Source of the DNA: Solirubrobacter taibaiensis
Lineage (GTDB): Bacteria; Actinomycetota; Thermoleophilia; Solirubrobacterales; Solirubrobacteraceae
Assembly (NCBI GenBank): GCA_027587225.1
Contig: JAPDDQ010000046.1
Span: forward strand, 1-59,568
DNA: 59,568 nt
Direction of reading: 5' to 3'
A program made the position numbers and the translations under genes. Shown here piece by piece: positions 45,724-54,754 of the stretch. Each line of letters starts with the position of its first letter. Position 1 is the stretch's first letter. The notes under the pieces were generated by a model. That model had not been told where the DNA came from. It did not search any database and worked only from the letters and a program-made list of their open reading frames with translations.

Positions 45724-47669
45724 CGGAGCTGCGGGCGACGTACCGGCTCCAGCTCGGCGGCGACTTCGGTTTCGCCGCCGCGCGGGCGCTCGTGCCCTAC
45801 CTGGCTGACCTGGGCGTCTCGCACGTCTACCTGCCGCCGTCCTTCCAGGCCCGGGACGGATCGACGCACGGGTACGACGTCGTCGACCCGACCTCGATCT
45901 CGAACGAGCTCGGCGGCGAGGAGGAGTTCTTCGCGCTCGTGCGCGCGGCCAAGGACGCCGGGTTGGGCGTGGTGCTGGACATCGTCCCGAACCACATGGC
46001 GACGGACGAGAAGAACCGGTACTGGAGCGATCCGCAGCTCCGCAAGCAGTTCTTCGACATCGACGCCAAGACGGGTCGCCACCGGCGCTTCTTCGACATC
46101 GACCACCTCGCGGCGGTCCGCCAGGAGGACCCGGAGGTGTTCGAGGAGACGCACCAGCTCGCGTTGCGGCTGGTGCGCGAAGGGCACGTCGACGGGCTCC
46201 GGATCGACCATCCGGACGGGCTCGCCGATCCGGCCGGCTACCTGGCGCGGCTGCGCGAGGGTGGCGTCGAGCACGTCTGGGTGGAGAAGATCCTGGACCC
46301 CGGTGAGCCGCTGCGTGACTGGCCGATCGAGGGCACCGTCGGCTACGAGTTCTTGAACGACGTGTGCGGGCTGTTCGTCGATCCCGCGGGCGAGGCGCCG
46401 CTGACCGACCTGTGGGTCGAGGTCAGCCGGGACGACCGGCGCTTCGGCGAGCTGGCGTTCGAGGCCAAGCTCGAGCAGGCGCGGACGGCGTTCGCGCCGG
46501 AGGTCGAGCGGCTGCTGCGCGAGGCCCCCGAGCGCGTGGCCGGGCTGGAGCGCGCGCTGGCGTCGTTCCCCGTCTACCGCACCTACGTCGAGCCGTGGTC
46601 GGGGCGCGTCGAGGATGAGGACCGGCACGCTGTGGCCGAGGCCGGGCTGCCGGCGTCCCTCGCCTCCAAGCTGTTGCTCGAGGTGCCGGGCTGGGAGGCG
46701 TTCATCACGCGCTTCCAGCAGACCACGCCGCCTGTGATGGCCAAGGGCGTCGAGGACACGGCGTTCTACCGCTACGCGCGGCTGCTCGCGCTCAACGACG
46801 TCGGCGGGAACCCGGGCCGGTTCAGCGTATCGGTGCGCGACTTCCATCGCGAGAACGAGCAGCGGGCGGATCGCTTTCCGCGCAACCTGCTGGTGACCCA
46901 GACGCACGACACGAAGCGCTCGGGCGACGTGCGCGCGCGGATCGGCGTGCTGGCCTCGATGCCGGACGAGTTCGCGGCGCACGTGAAGAACTGGCTCTCC
47001 GTCTGCCGCTCGCTGACGAGCGGCGGCGCGCCCACCCCGGTCGAGCAGCTGTTCATCTTCCAGACGCTGCTGGGCGTGTGGCCGATCACCGAGGACCGCC
47101 TGCACGGGTACCTCGAGAAGGCGATGCGCGAGGCCAAGCAGCACACCACCTGGGTCGACGTGAACGAAGCGCACGAGGCGGCGGTGCAGACCTTTGCGCG
47201 CGCCCTGCTCACGCATCGCGACTTCCTGCGCACGTTCCTGCCGTTCCAGCAGCAGGTCGCGGAGGCGGGTGACCGCGCCGCGCTCGGCCAGCTCCTGCTG
47301 AAGCTGACGGTGCCGGGCGTGCCCGACATCTACCAGGGCGACGAGCTCCTCTGCCTCTCGCTGGTGGACCCCGACAACCGCCGGCCCGTCGACTGGGACG
47401 AGCGCCGTGCCGCGCTGGCCTCCGACGACCCACCGGCGAAGCTGCAGGTCATTCGCACGGCACTCGCGTTGCGGGCTCGTCTCCCGCAGGCGTTCGCCGG
47501 CGCCTACGAGCCGGTCCAGGCCGGCGAGGACGTCGTCGCCTTCACGCGTGGGGACGCGCAGGTGTTCGTTGCAGTCCGGCTGCGCGGCGACGCCGAGCTC
47601 CCGCGCCCGGAAGGCGACTGGGCCGCCGAGCTGGAGCTCGACGGCCTGGTGTTGCTCAGCCGGCCGTGA
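45720..47669 (+). CDS. treY: Malto-oligosyltrehalose synthase, compact form
   Basis: A 649-aa GH13_26 enzyme starting at the ATGA overlap with glgX. TYRLQLGGDFGFAAARALVPYL, VYLPPSFQARDGSTHGYDVVDP, DIVPNHMATDEKNRYW, nucleophile D163 in GLRIDHPDGLADP, acid/base E189 in VWVEKIL, and QTHDTKRSGDVRARI are TreY hallmarks. It converts the reducing-end maltose unit of a maltodextrin into a trehalosyl end. Most TreY proteins exceed 700 aa; the region between FFDIDAK and RRFFDIDHL is almost absent here, giving a shorter protein with an intact active site. The 3' end overlaps the convergent binding-protein gene by 14 bp. Confidence 0.94.
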
Positions 47670-48729
47670 CCGCGCCCTGATAGACGAGGCTGCTGCCACG
47701 TACGCCGTACACGCCGTACGTGCGCAGCGTCGTGTCACCGTTGGCGTCGAAGCCGTAGGTGCCGAGCACGCTCTGGCGGCCCTGGACGGTCGGGAGCCAG
47801 CCGAGCAGGCCGGCGCGCGTGCTGCCGGACGCGGCGAGACCGTCGAGGATCAGCTTCATCGACTCGTAGCCGTACTGGTAGTACAGGTCCCGGTTCTTGA
47901 AGGTGTCCGAGAACACCGTCGCGACCATGACGGTCGTGCGCCGCTCGACGCTGCGCGGCAGCGGGCGGACGAAGCCGGTCTCGGCGACGCCGTCGCTGCC
48001 GTAGAGCTGCATCCCGCGCAGCGCGCTGGAGCGGAACAGGCGCACCGCACCGTTGGCCGTGACGCCGGTGTAGGCCATGCAGTCGGCCTTGGCCCGGCGG
48101 ATCGCGCTCGGGGCGCCGCGGCTGATCTTGCGGTTGGCGACCACCGGCAGCCCGAACCGCGCCGCGGTGGCGACGACGTCCGTGTTCATGCCCTTGCCGT
48201 AGACCTCGCCGTCGTGGACGAAGGCGAGTGCCTTGCAGCCGCGATCGCGCATCACGGTCACGAGCGCGGCGGCCTGCACGTGGTCGTTGGGGATGATGCG
48301 GAAGAACGTGCGTACGCCGGTCGGGTAGAGCTTCGCCGAGCCGGCCGTGGTGAGGCCGTTGAACGTGTTCGACGGGCTGACCTGCGGGATCCCGGCGCGA
48401 TTGAGGATCGGGATCGAGATCTGGCTGCCGCCCGAGTTGAACTCGCCGATGTAGGCCACCGTCGACGCGTCGGCCGCGGCGCGGCGCGCGTTGGCCCGCG
48501 TACGGCCGACCGTCCACGCGCCGGTGCGCTTGGTCGAGTTGTTGAGCGTGACGAAGCGCACGGGGCTGCCCGCCTCGCGCAGCGCCTGCCGCGCGCCGTC
48601 GTTGACCGCCTTGGTCTGCACACGTGACGCTCCGCTCAGCGGCAGGCTCGAGTACACCGTCGGCTGTTGCGCGGCGGCGCTCGCAGGGAACGCCGCGGCA
48701 ATCAGGACACCCACAATGATCCGTTTCAT
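47656..48729 (-). CDS. Branched-chain amino acid-type periplasmic binding protein (orphan)
   Basis: A 357-aa protein from ATG 48729. The signal peptide is 1-21 (MKRIIVGVLIAAAFPASAAA). The type I periplasmic-binding fold shows VYSSLPLSGASRVQTKAVNDGARQAL, VAYIGEFNSGGSQISIPILNRAGIPQVSPSNT, FFRIIPNDHVQAAAL and AFVHDGEVYGKGMNTDV, as in LivJ/Peripla_BP_6. No permease or ATPase genes accompany it, so it is an orphan binding protein whose ligand is unknown. Confidence 0.88.
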   Translation of the reverse strand: MKRIIVGVLIAAAFPASAAAQQPTVYSSLPLSGASRVQTKAVNDGARQALREAGSPVRFVTLNNSTKRTGAWTVGRTRANARRAAADASTVAYIGEFNSGGSQISIPILNRAGIPQVSPSNTFNGLTTAGSAKLYPTGVRTFFRIIPNDHVQAAALVTVMRDRGCKALAFVHDGEVYGKGMNTDVVATAARFGLPVVANRKISRGAPSAIRRAKADCMAYTGVTANGAVRLFRSSALRGMQLYGSDGVAETGFVRPLPRSVERRTTVMVATVFSDTFKNRDLYYQYGYESMKLILDGLAASGSTRAGLLGWLPTVQGRQSVLGTYGFDANGDTTLRTYGVYGVRGSSLVYQGAVTAG

Positions 48730-48770
48730 GGTGCCGGGTGCGTACCCGGCGATTCGTACAATGGAACGTG

Positions 48771-49223
48771 ATGGACGGCGGTGCCGCGGAACGCTTGGTC
48801 AAGAAGGATCTCGACGGAACGACCGGGCTGGGAAAGCCGATTTCCAGCCGCGCCCGGCTGGCGCAGCGCACGGTCGAGTCCTATCTGAAGGCGGGCGTCA
48901 AGCCCCGCTGGATGGAGCGGATCTCGGAGATCGACAGCGCGATCGCCCACCAGAAGCGCCGCTTCGAGCGGGCGCACCGCAACCTCCGGGCAGAGTGCGA
49001 CGGCGATCCCGCGCTGTTCGCCCAGCGTTGGACGGAGTTCGTGCAGCGCGCCCGCTTCGATGAGCTCAACGAACTGATCCAGCAGCACAACGACTGGTAC
49101 CCGATCGAGCGCGACCTGCCGATGGACCTGCGTACGCGCGACTACGTGCTCGTGGCGGGCAAGAACTACCGCCGAGAGCCGCTTTCGGCGGAGTGGGTGC
49201 TCCGCTTGTTCCCCGCCGAGTAG
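48771..49223 (+). CDS. Conserved-looking hypothetical protein
   Basis: A 150-aa protein from ATG 48771; in-frame upstream codons are possible starts. I do not recognise the family. It is highly charged, with a basic N-terminus (RLVKKDLDGTTGLGKPISS), a predicted long helix (MERISEIDSAIAHQKRRFERAHRNLR) and a conserved-looking end (WYPIERDLPMDLRTRDYV, YRREPLSAEWVLRLFP). No signal peptide or membrane segment. Codon use is like its neighbours, so I regard it as real. It lies 11 bp before the glycosyltransferase on the same strand. Confidence 0.65.
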   Translation: MDGGAAERLVKKDLDGTTGLGKPISSRARLAQRTVESYLKAGVKPRWMERISEIDSAIAHQKRRFERAHRNLRAECDGDPALFAQRWTEFVQRARFDELNELIQQHNDWYPIERDLPMDLRTRDYVLVAGKNYRREPLSAEWVLRLFPAE

Positions 49224-49234
49224 GCTCAGGGCAC

Positions 49235-50419
49235 GTGCGGATCCTGACGCTGTCCTGGGAGTACCCGCCGATCGTGGAGGGCGGCCTCGCGCGCCACGTA
49301 CGCAAGCTCTCCGAGCAGCTGGTGCGCGACGGCCACGAGGTGCACGTCGTCACGCGCGGCGGCGGTCGCCTGGACGCCCACGAGGAGCGCCACGGCGTGC
49401 ACGTGCATCGCGTGCGCGAGCCGGAGTTCCCGAAGGACGACCTGGACGCGTTCATCGCCTGGGTGGACCGCATGAACGAGGACATGCTGGCCGCGGGCGC
49501 GGAGCTCGGGAGCGGGTTCGACCTCGTGCATTCGCACGACTGGCTCGTGGCCGCCGCGGCCCGTCAGCTCGCCCGGCGTCGGCGGATTCCGTGGCTGGTG
49601 ACCGTGCACGCCACCGAGTACGGCCGCCATCAAGGCTGGGTCAACAAGCATCCGCAGTCGCACATCCACGGCGTCGAGAAGCGGATGGCGCGCGCCGCCG
49701 ACCGCGTGATCACGTGCTCGGAGTTCATGCGCGAGCAGGTCACCGACATCTACGGGCTCCCGCGCACGAAGGTGACGGCGATCCCGAACGGCATCGACCC
49801 GACCGACCTGCAACCCGTCTCCGACCTCCCGCGCCTGCGCGCGAAGTTCGCCGCACCGGACGAGAAGCTCGTGATCCTCGTCGGCCGGCTCGTGTACGAG
49901 AAGGGCTTCCACCTCGCGCTCGACGCGCTGCCGGGGCTCATCCGCCGCGTCGGCAACGTGCGGTTCCTGATCGCCGGCTCCGGCACCGCGGAGGCCGAGC
50001 TCAAGGCGCAGGCGGAGCGGCTCGGGCTGATGGAGCACGGCACGTTCATCGGCTGGACGGGCGACGACGTCCTGCACTCGCTGTACCGGATCGCGGACCT
50101 GTGCCTCGTGCCCTCGATCTACGAGCCGTTCGGGCTCGTCGCGCTGGAGGCGATGGCGAGCGGCTGCCCGACGATCGTCGCCGACACGGGCGGGCTGCGC
50201 GAGGTCGTCCCGCGCGGCCGGCGCGTGGGGCTGCGCTTCCGGGCCTCATCAGTGCGGTCGCTGGAACGGATGGCCCAGCAGCTGCTCACCGACGATGCGC
50301 TCCGCGACCGGCTCGTCGCCGAAGCGAGCGAGCACGTGCTGCGCTTCGACTGGGCCGATGTCGCGCGTCAGACTGTGGCGGTCTACGAACGGCTCGTCGC
50401 GTCGCGCACGACGGCGTAG
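49235..50419 (+). CDS. GT4 glycosyltransferase, probable glycogen/maltose-1-phosphate synthase (GlgM/GlgA type)
   Basis: A 394-aa protein from GTG 49235 (MRILTLSWEYPPIVEGGLARHV). The GT-B fold has the glycine-rich acceptor loop GGLARHV, HSHDWLVAAAA, VHATEYGRHQGW, IPNGIDP, LVGRLVYEKGFHLALDAL and the nucleotide-sugar motif PSIYEPFGLVALEAMASGCPT. GT4 enzymes of this type include GlgM, which makes maltose 1-phosphate from ADP-glucose and glucose 1-phosphate, and GlgA-like synthases. Proximity to glgE supports GlgM, but sequence alone cannot exclude another GT4 activity. No glgC lies nearby. The end overlaps the convergent hexapeptide gene by 37 bp. Confidence 0.82.
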   Translation: MRILTLSWEYPPIVEGGLARHVRKLSEQLVRDGHEVHVVTRGGGRLDAHEERHGVHVHRVREPEFPKDDLDAFIAWVDRMNEDMLAAGAELGSGFDLVHSHDWLVAAAARQLARRRRIPWLVTVHATEYGRHQGWVNKHPQSHIHGVEKRMARAADRVITCSEFMREQVTDIYGLPRTKVTAIPNGIDPTDLQPVSDLPRLRAKFAAPDEKLVILVGRLVYEKGFHLALDALPGLIRRVGNVRFLIAGSGTAEAELKAQAERLGLMEHGTFIGWTGDDVLHSLYRIADLCLVPSIYEPFGLVALEAMASGCPTIVADTGGLREVVPRGRRVGLRFRASSVRSLERMAQQLLTDDALRDRLVAEASEHVLRFDWADVARQTVAVYERLVASRTTA

Positions 50420-50826
50420 GGCTCCACCGTCGCGCCCGCGGGGATCGTGGTCCCCGCACCGAGCACGGCGTGCATCCCGATCTTCGCGCGCGCGCCCACG
50501 CGCACGAGCGACGCGAGCACCGGCTGGGTGTTGATCGGCCGCTCGACGTCGGCGAACGTCGGCGCCGCGTCCTCGATCGCGGCCCAGTCGCCGATCACGG
50601 CGCCCTCGCCGATCTCCACACCCGTGTGGGCGACGATCACCGCGCGCTCGCACAGCCGCGCGCCCGCGCCGAGCTTCACCGTGCCGGCGTGCGCCGAGAT
50701 GCGCGCGTCCGGACCGATCACGACGCCGCGCCCCAGGATCACCCGCGCGCCGCGCCCGACCTCGATCCGGGCCGTCCGGTCGATCTGGACGTCCGGACCG
50801 ATGGAGACACCGCGGCCCTCACGCAC
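50383..50826 (-). CDS. Hexapeptide-repeat (left-handed beta-helix) protein
   Basis: A 147-aa protein from GTG 50826. Repeated [LIV]-G-x-x-x-x units run through the whole chain (VSIGPDVQIDRTARIEVGRGARVILGRG..., VEIGEGAVIGDWAAI, VGARAKIGMHAVLGAG), typical of the left-handed beta-helix of acetyltransferases and gamma-carbonic anhydrases. No catalytic histidine pattern can be assigned, so substrate and activity are unknown. Product length is near that of small maltose/galactoside-type acetyltransferases. It overlaps the glycosyltransferase by 37 bp. Confidence 0.82.
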   Translation of the reverse strand: MREGRGVSIGPDVQIDRTARIEVGRGARVILGRGVVIGPDARISAHAGTVKLGAGARLCERAVIVAHTGVEIGEGAVIGDWAAIEDAAPTFADVERPINTQPVLASLVRVGARAKIGMHAVLGAGTTIPAGATVEPYAVVRDATSRS

Positions 50827-50876
50827 AACGCGCTACCTTTTTACTGATCGAACGGTTCAGCACCGCAGAGCGGCGT

Positions 50877-51152
50877 GTGGGAGAGACCACGCTCGTCGAG
50901 GTGCACGGGGAACTCGACATGGCCACCGTGCCCTCGCTGGAAGGCCACATGGACGCCGTCCTGCACGACGGCCATGGTCCCGTCGTGCTCGACCTCAGTG
51001 AGCTGCGCTTCATGGACGTCTCCGGCCTGCGCCTCGCGGTGCGGCTCGAGGCGCGTGCGCAGCTCCACGGCGTGCCCTTCCGCATGTTGGAAGGGCAGGG
51101 TCCGGTCGCTCGAGTCTTCGAGCTGACCGGAATGCGGCGCTTCGTCGGCTGA
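50877..51152 (+). CDS. STAS-domain anti-sigma factor antagonist
   Basis: A 91-aa protein from GTG 50877. The STAS fold shows TLVEVHGELDMATVP, VVLDLSELRFMDVSGLRLAVRL with the phosphorylatable serine in the DVSGL motif, and VARVFELTGMRRFVG. It matches RsbV/SpoIIAA-type antagonists, which bind an anti-sigma kinase when unphosphorylated. Most family members have a few more residues before the first strand; in-frame codons upstream (LIERFSTAERR) suggest a possible non-ATG start near 50844. No anti-sigma kinase gene is adjacent. Confidence 0.87.
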   Translation: MGETTLVEVHGELDMATVPSLEGHMDAVLHDGHGPVVLDLSELRFMDVSGLRLAVRLEARAQLHGVPFRMLEGQGPVARVFELTGMRRFVG

Positions 51153-51178
51153 CGCACTTCGCCCCGACCTTACAAGGG

Positions 51179-51196
51179 CGTGGATATGCATCCACG
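51179..51196. promoter_or_regulatory. Palindrome and possible promoter upstream of the M6 protease
   Basis: CGTGGAT (51179-51185) and ATCCACG (51190-51196) are perfect inverted arms around ATGC. A -35-like TTGACT (51202-51207) follows, in an A/T-richer stretch ending near 51228; the -10 is unclear. This could be an operator plus promoter for the protease beginning at 51319. Confidence 0.35.
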
Positions 51197-51318
51197 GCGC
51201 ATTGACTTTTAAGGCTTTCGTAATGAGCATGGGATGGCCCGTGCGCGCGGAGCGGGTGATAACGGGGTGAGGGTTCCGATAGACGGTGGCCGCGGACCGC
51301 TCTTGAGTGGAGGGGCAG

Positions 51319-53811
51319 TTGATCAAGAAAGCAATGCTCGCTGCGGCGGTAGCCGCGGCGACGGTGGTTGTGGCTACGCCTGCAACCGCGGCGCCGCCGG
51401 CGGCGCTCGACGCGCAGAAGTGGTCCTTTCAGGACAACCTGACCTGGGCCGACTACAAGAAGCTGCCGGGGCCGGACTACTCGGACCCGAGCGTTCAGCC
51501 GACCGTGGACAAGTGGCGCGTCGCGCTGATCATGGTCGACTATCCCGACCGTCCGTTCACGATCTCGCAGCCGGCCGGCTCGACGATCTTCGGCACGCCG
51601 TCGGCCGTCGCGCACAGCGTCCCGCGCGCTGACGTGCCCAAGTTCTACGGCGACTTCTTCAACAAGCCGTCCGCGCTGAACAACTTCCAGACCATCAACC
51701 GGTACTGGATGGAGAACTCCTACGGCAAGTACGGCGTGGAGCTCGTGCCCTACGGCCCGTACCAGCTGCCGCTGGAGTCCTGGCGCTACCACATCGGCAA
51801 CTTCCAGAGCATTCCTGCCGACTGCCCGAACCCGGGCGGCACCAAGACCTGCAACCAGAACTACTTCAACGCCGTCCGTGACGCGTGGAACGCCGCGGTG
51901 CCCGCGGCCGAGCGCGCGACGTTCGACAACGCCTACTACGTCTCCGCCGGCCAGGACGAGAGCGCGACGTGGCAGGAGTTCGGCGAGATGCGCTTCACCT
52001 CGCAGGACACGGTGAGCGACGCGTTCGGCCCGAAGGCGATCGACCCGCTGCACGCCAAGGGGAACTGGGCCACGACCCGCTACATCCCGTGGACCTCCTG
52101 GGCCGCGGCGGCCAACATCTGGCCGTCCGCGTCGGGCACGGTCTCCACCGAGGCCGAGTCCTCCGGCATGGCCGTGTTCGCGCATGAGCTCTCCCACAAC
52201 CTGGGTCTGCCGGACAACTACAACAACCCGTTCGCCGTGCAGCAGCAGCGCACCGCCGGCGGCATGTGGGACATGATGAGCCGCGGCTCGTTCAACGGCC
52301 CGGGCGGCCAGCACACCCGCTGGATGATCCCGCCGACGCAGGGCGCCGCCCTCGGCGCGCAGCACGGCATCCGCAACAAGCAGAAGCTCAACTTCGTCGC
52401 CGCTGACGACGTCCTGACGCTCAACCGCAACGGGCTGGCGACGTCCGGCACGATGGTGGCCGAGGTCAAGGCGCGTGAGGTCAACCCGGGCGACGATCTC
52501 GCCGGCATCCGCGTGCTGCTCGACGGCGCCGCGCCGGCCGACAAGAACCCGCCGTGCCGCTATCACACCGACCCGATGTGCGAGGGCCCCTGGTTCACCT
52601 CGGCCACCGGCACCGGCGTCACCGCGGGCTTCAACGACTACACGGTCGAAGTCGTCCAGCAGATCGGCTCGGACTCGTTCACCGGCGGCAGCGGCGTGCT
52701 GCTCGGCAAGAACAAGAACACGAACTCCTCCTGCGGCTCGTTCAACTGCCAGACCTGGTACATCGACGCCAACCCGCAGGACATCAACCAGGTCGACTAC
52801 GTCAAGGCTGACGGCACGCCCGTGAAGGCCCCGCTCGGCGACGAGCGCCAGACCAACGACGGCACGTTCCACGCCGGCACCAACTCGGGCTCCAAGTCCG
52901 AGTTCAAGGCCGCGGCCAACAACCTGCACTTCTACATCCTCGACAAGCGCGTGGATGCGGACGGCGTCAACCGCTACAAGATCGGTGTCCGCTCGACGGC
53001 CGGCACCGGCCCGCAGACGCGTGGCCTCGAGCTGGCGACCCCGACCCGCGGCACCGCCGAGGGTCTGGCCACCTGCACGTTCCCGCTCAAGAACACGGGC
53101 GTGGCGGCGAGCATCCCGTCCACGGTCCATCCGTCGGGCGATGTCAATCAGTACTTCACGAGCGACATCTACCGCCTGTCGGCGACCGCGTCGGGCAGCG
53201 GCTGGACGGCGTACCTGAAGAACGAGTTCGCCACGGCGAAGTTCGGCGAGACGGTGCAGGTTCCGGTCTACGTCGACAAGGCCGCCAACGCGTCCGCGTC
53301 CGGCTCGGTCAGCCTCCAGGCGACCTCCGAGAGCGACCCGTCGAAGTCCACGTCGGTGACCTGCTCGGTCGGCACCGGTGACGGCGTCGGCGGCACCGTC
53401 CCGGCCACGCTCGCCCTGAACCTGGGCACCGCGGCCGACTTCGGTCCGTTCACGGCCGGCATGCAGAAGGACTACTACGCCTCCACGGCGGCCACCGTGA
53501 CGTCCACCGCCGGTGACGCGACGCTGAGCGTCGCCGACGCCAGCACGACGGCCACCGGCCACCTGGTCAACGGCGCGTTCTTCCTGCCCGAGAAGCTCCA
53601 GGCCAACGCCGTCCTCGGCGCGACCTCGAGCGACGTCTACGCGCCGGTCGGCGGCTCGTCCGCTCCGACCTCGCTCCTCGCGTGGGCGAACCCGGTCTCC
53701 AACGACGCGGTGAAGATCGGCTTCAAGCAGCCGGTCAAGGCCAACGACGCGCTGCGTACCGGTTCGTACGCCAAGACGTTGACCTTCACGCTGTCGACGA
53801 CCAACCCGTAG
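51319..53811 (+). CDS. Secreted M6-family metalloprotease
   Basis: A 830-aa protein from TTG 51319, chosen because GGAGGGG (51309-51315) is well placed for it; GTG 51307 is the alternative. The signal peptide ends ATPATAA. The M6 domain has KWRVALIMVDYPDRPF at its start and the zinc motif H289-E-L-S-H293-N-L-G-L-P-D299 (immune inhibitor A type). A central insert rich in cysteine (PPCRYHTDPMCEGPW, SSCGSFNCQTW) and C-terminal beta-rich domains (about 600-830) follow. It is an extracellular protease, perhaps acting on proteins of competitors or of the cell surface. A terminator follows at 53822. Confidence 0.92.
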   Translation: MIKKAMLAAAVAAATVVVATPATAAPPAALDAQKWSFQDNLTWADYKKLPGPDYSDPSVQPTVDKWRVALIMVDYPDRPFTISQPAGSTIFGTPSAVAHSVPRADVPKFYGDFFNKPSALNNFQTINRYWMENSYGKYGVELVPYGPYQLPLESWRYHIGNFQSIPADCPNPGGTKTCNQNYFNAVRDAWNAAVPAAERATFDNAYYVSAGQDESATWQEFGEMRFTSQDTVSDAFGPKAIDPLHAKGNWATTRYIPWTSWAAAANIWPSASGTVSTEAESSGMAVFAHELSHNLGLPDNYNNPFAVQQQRTAGGMWDMMSRGSFNGPGGQHTRWMIPPTQGAALGAQHGIRNKQKLNFVAADDVLTLNRNGLATSGTMVAEVKAREVNPGDDLAGIRVLLDGAAPADKNPPCRYHTDPMCEGPWFTSATGTGVTAGFNDYTVEVVQQIGSDSFTGGSGVLLGKNKNTNSSCGSFNCQTWYIDANPQDINQVDYVKADGTPVKAPLGDERQTNDGTFHAGTNSGSKSEFKAAANNLHFYILDKRVDADGVNRYKIGVRSTAGTGPQTRGLELATPTRGTAEGLATCTFPLKNTGVAASIPSTVHPSGDVNQYFTSDIYRLSATASGSGWTAYLKNEFATAKFGETVQVPVYVDKAANASASGSVSLQATSESDPSKSTSVTCSVGTGDGVGGTVPATLALNLGTAADFGPFTAGMQKDYYASTAATVTSTAGDATLSVADASTTATGHLVNGAFFLPEKLQANAVLGATSSDVYAPVGGSSAPTSLLAWANPVSNDAVKIGFKQPVKANDALRTGSYAKTLTFTLSTTNP

Positions 53812-53821
53812 CAACGGTGAG

Positions 53822-53845
53822 CGCCGGCCCCTTGCGGGGCCGGCG
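53822..53845. terminator. Bidirectional terminator hairpin
   Basis: CGCCGGCCCC (53822-53831) and GGGGCCGGCG (53836-53845) form a perfect 10-bp GC stem with a TTGC loop, between the convergent M6 protease and DsbA-like genes. A short T/G-rich stretch follows the stem. Confidence 0.88.
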
Positions 53846-53851
53846 TTGGCT

Positions 53852-54754
53852 CTAGGCCGCCGCGGCGAGCTTCGCCGCGGTGGCCTGGGCCGGCACCCAG
53901 AGCGCGTCGTGCCCGAACGGCAGGCGCTTGATGAGGCCGTCACCCGCAGCGGTGATCAGGGCGTCCTCGGTGGTGTCGGCGTTCGCCGGGAACTTGTCCT
54001 CGGCGGTGATCTGCGCGATCTCACCGGTCGTGAGGCCGTCCGGGAAGGCCGCGATGACCTCGGCGACGTCGGTTGCCGGAGCGCGGCGGGAAAGGCTGCG
54101 GTCCAGGTTGGCGATCAGCACGTCGTAGGCCTCGAACGACTGGTATCCGCCCGCCTCGAGCGTGGTCGTGCCGTTGTCGAGCTTGAGGCTCGGCGCCGTG
54201 TAGCGCACCCGGCCGTCCGTGTTGGCGTGCTTGTTCTGGAACTCCGTGGGGGAGCCGGCCGCCGTGCGGGCCTCGTCCTTGTCCTTTTCGAACAAGGCCT
54301 CGGTCTCCGGGGTCTGCGCGGCGGCGATGATCGCGTCGGCGTCGATTCCGGGCACCCAGGCGATGGCTTCGCGCAGGTCCGCGTAGTCCTCGAGGAAGAG
54401 CGTGGTCGTGAACTGCGCGAACTGCAGCGCGCGGAACACCGCGTACTCGCGCTCGGGGGCGAGCCTGCGCGTGGCCACCACGACGCGGCACATCGGCCAC
54501 GTGCCGTGGACCCGCTCACGCGGTTCGGTGGAGAACGGCATGCCCCGCCAGCGGAAGTTGCGGTACCCGCGTGCCTGGCCCGGGCCCGTGTAGCCGCGCT
54601 CCTCGTAGACGGAGCCGAACTCGGTGAGTCCGATCATGACGTGGCGCCACTGAAGCTGGTCGCCGTAGCGCCACTTCAGCGCAGCGAGGGCAGGAGAGGC
54701 CGACCAGGCCCAGGGGCAGCCGGGGTCGGAGAAATGGGTGACTTGGAGGGACAC
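53852..54754 (-). CDS. DsbA-family protein with degenerate CxxC
   Basis: A 300-aa protein from GTG 54754 (MSLQVTHFSDPGCPWAWSA). The N-terminal thioredoxin-like strand and helix match the DsbA/FrnE family, whose members usually read DPxCPWCY; here it is DPGCPWAW, so the second cysteine is missing. The helical insert (ALQFAQFTTTLFLEDYADLREA) and a second thioredoxin half (APSLKLDNGTTTLEAGGYQSFEAYDVLI) are typical. A C-terminal extension of about 70 residues (LTTGEIAQITAEDKF, DALWVPA) resembles a small winged-helix-like domain. Disulfide exchange is unlikely; a glutathione-conjugating or isomerase role is possible. No signal peptide. Confidence 0.85.
   Translation of the reverse strand: MSLQVTHFSDPGCPWAWSASPALAALKWRYGDQLQWRHVMIGLTEFGSVYEERGYTGPGQARGYRNFRWRGMPFSTEPRERVHGTWPMCRVVVATRRLAPEREYAVFRALQFAQFTTTLFLEDYADLREAIAWVPGIDADAIIAAAQTPETEALFEKDKDEARTAAGSPTEFQNKHANTDGRVRYTAPSLKLDNGTTTLEAGGYQSFEAYDVLIANLDRSLSRRAPATDVAEVIAAFPDGLTTGEIAQITAEDKFPANADTTEDALITAAGDGLIKRLPFGHDALWVPAQATAAKLAAAA

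Noticed and set aside
51010..53943. A 977-codon open frame on the minus strand.
   Set aside because: It is antisense to the well-supported M6 protease and lacks any recognisable domain or start context.
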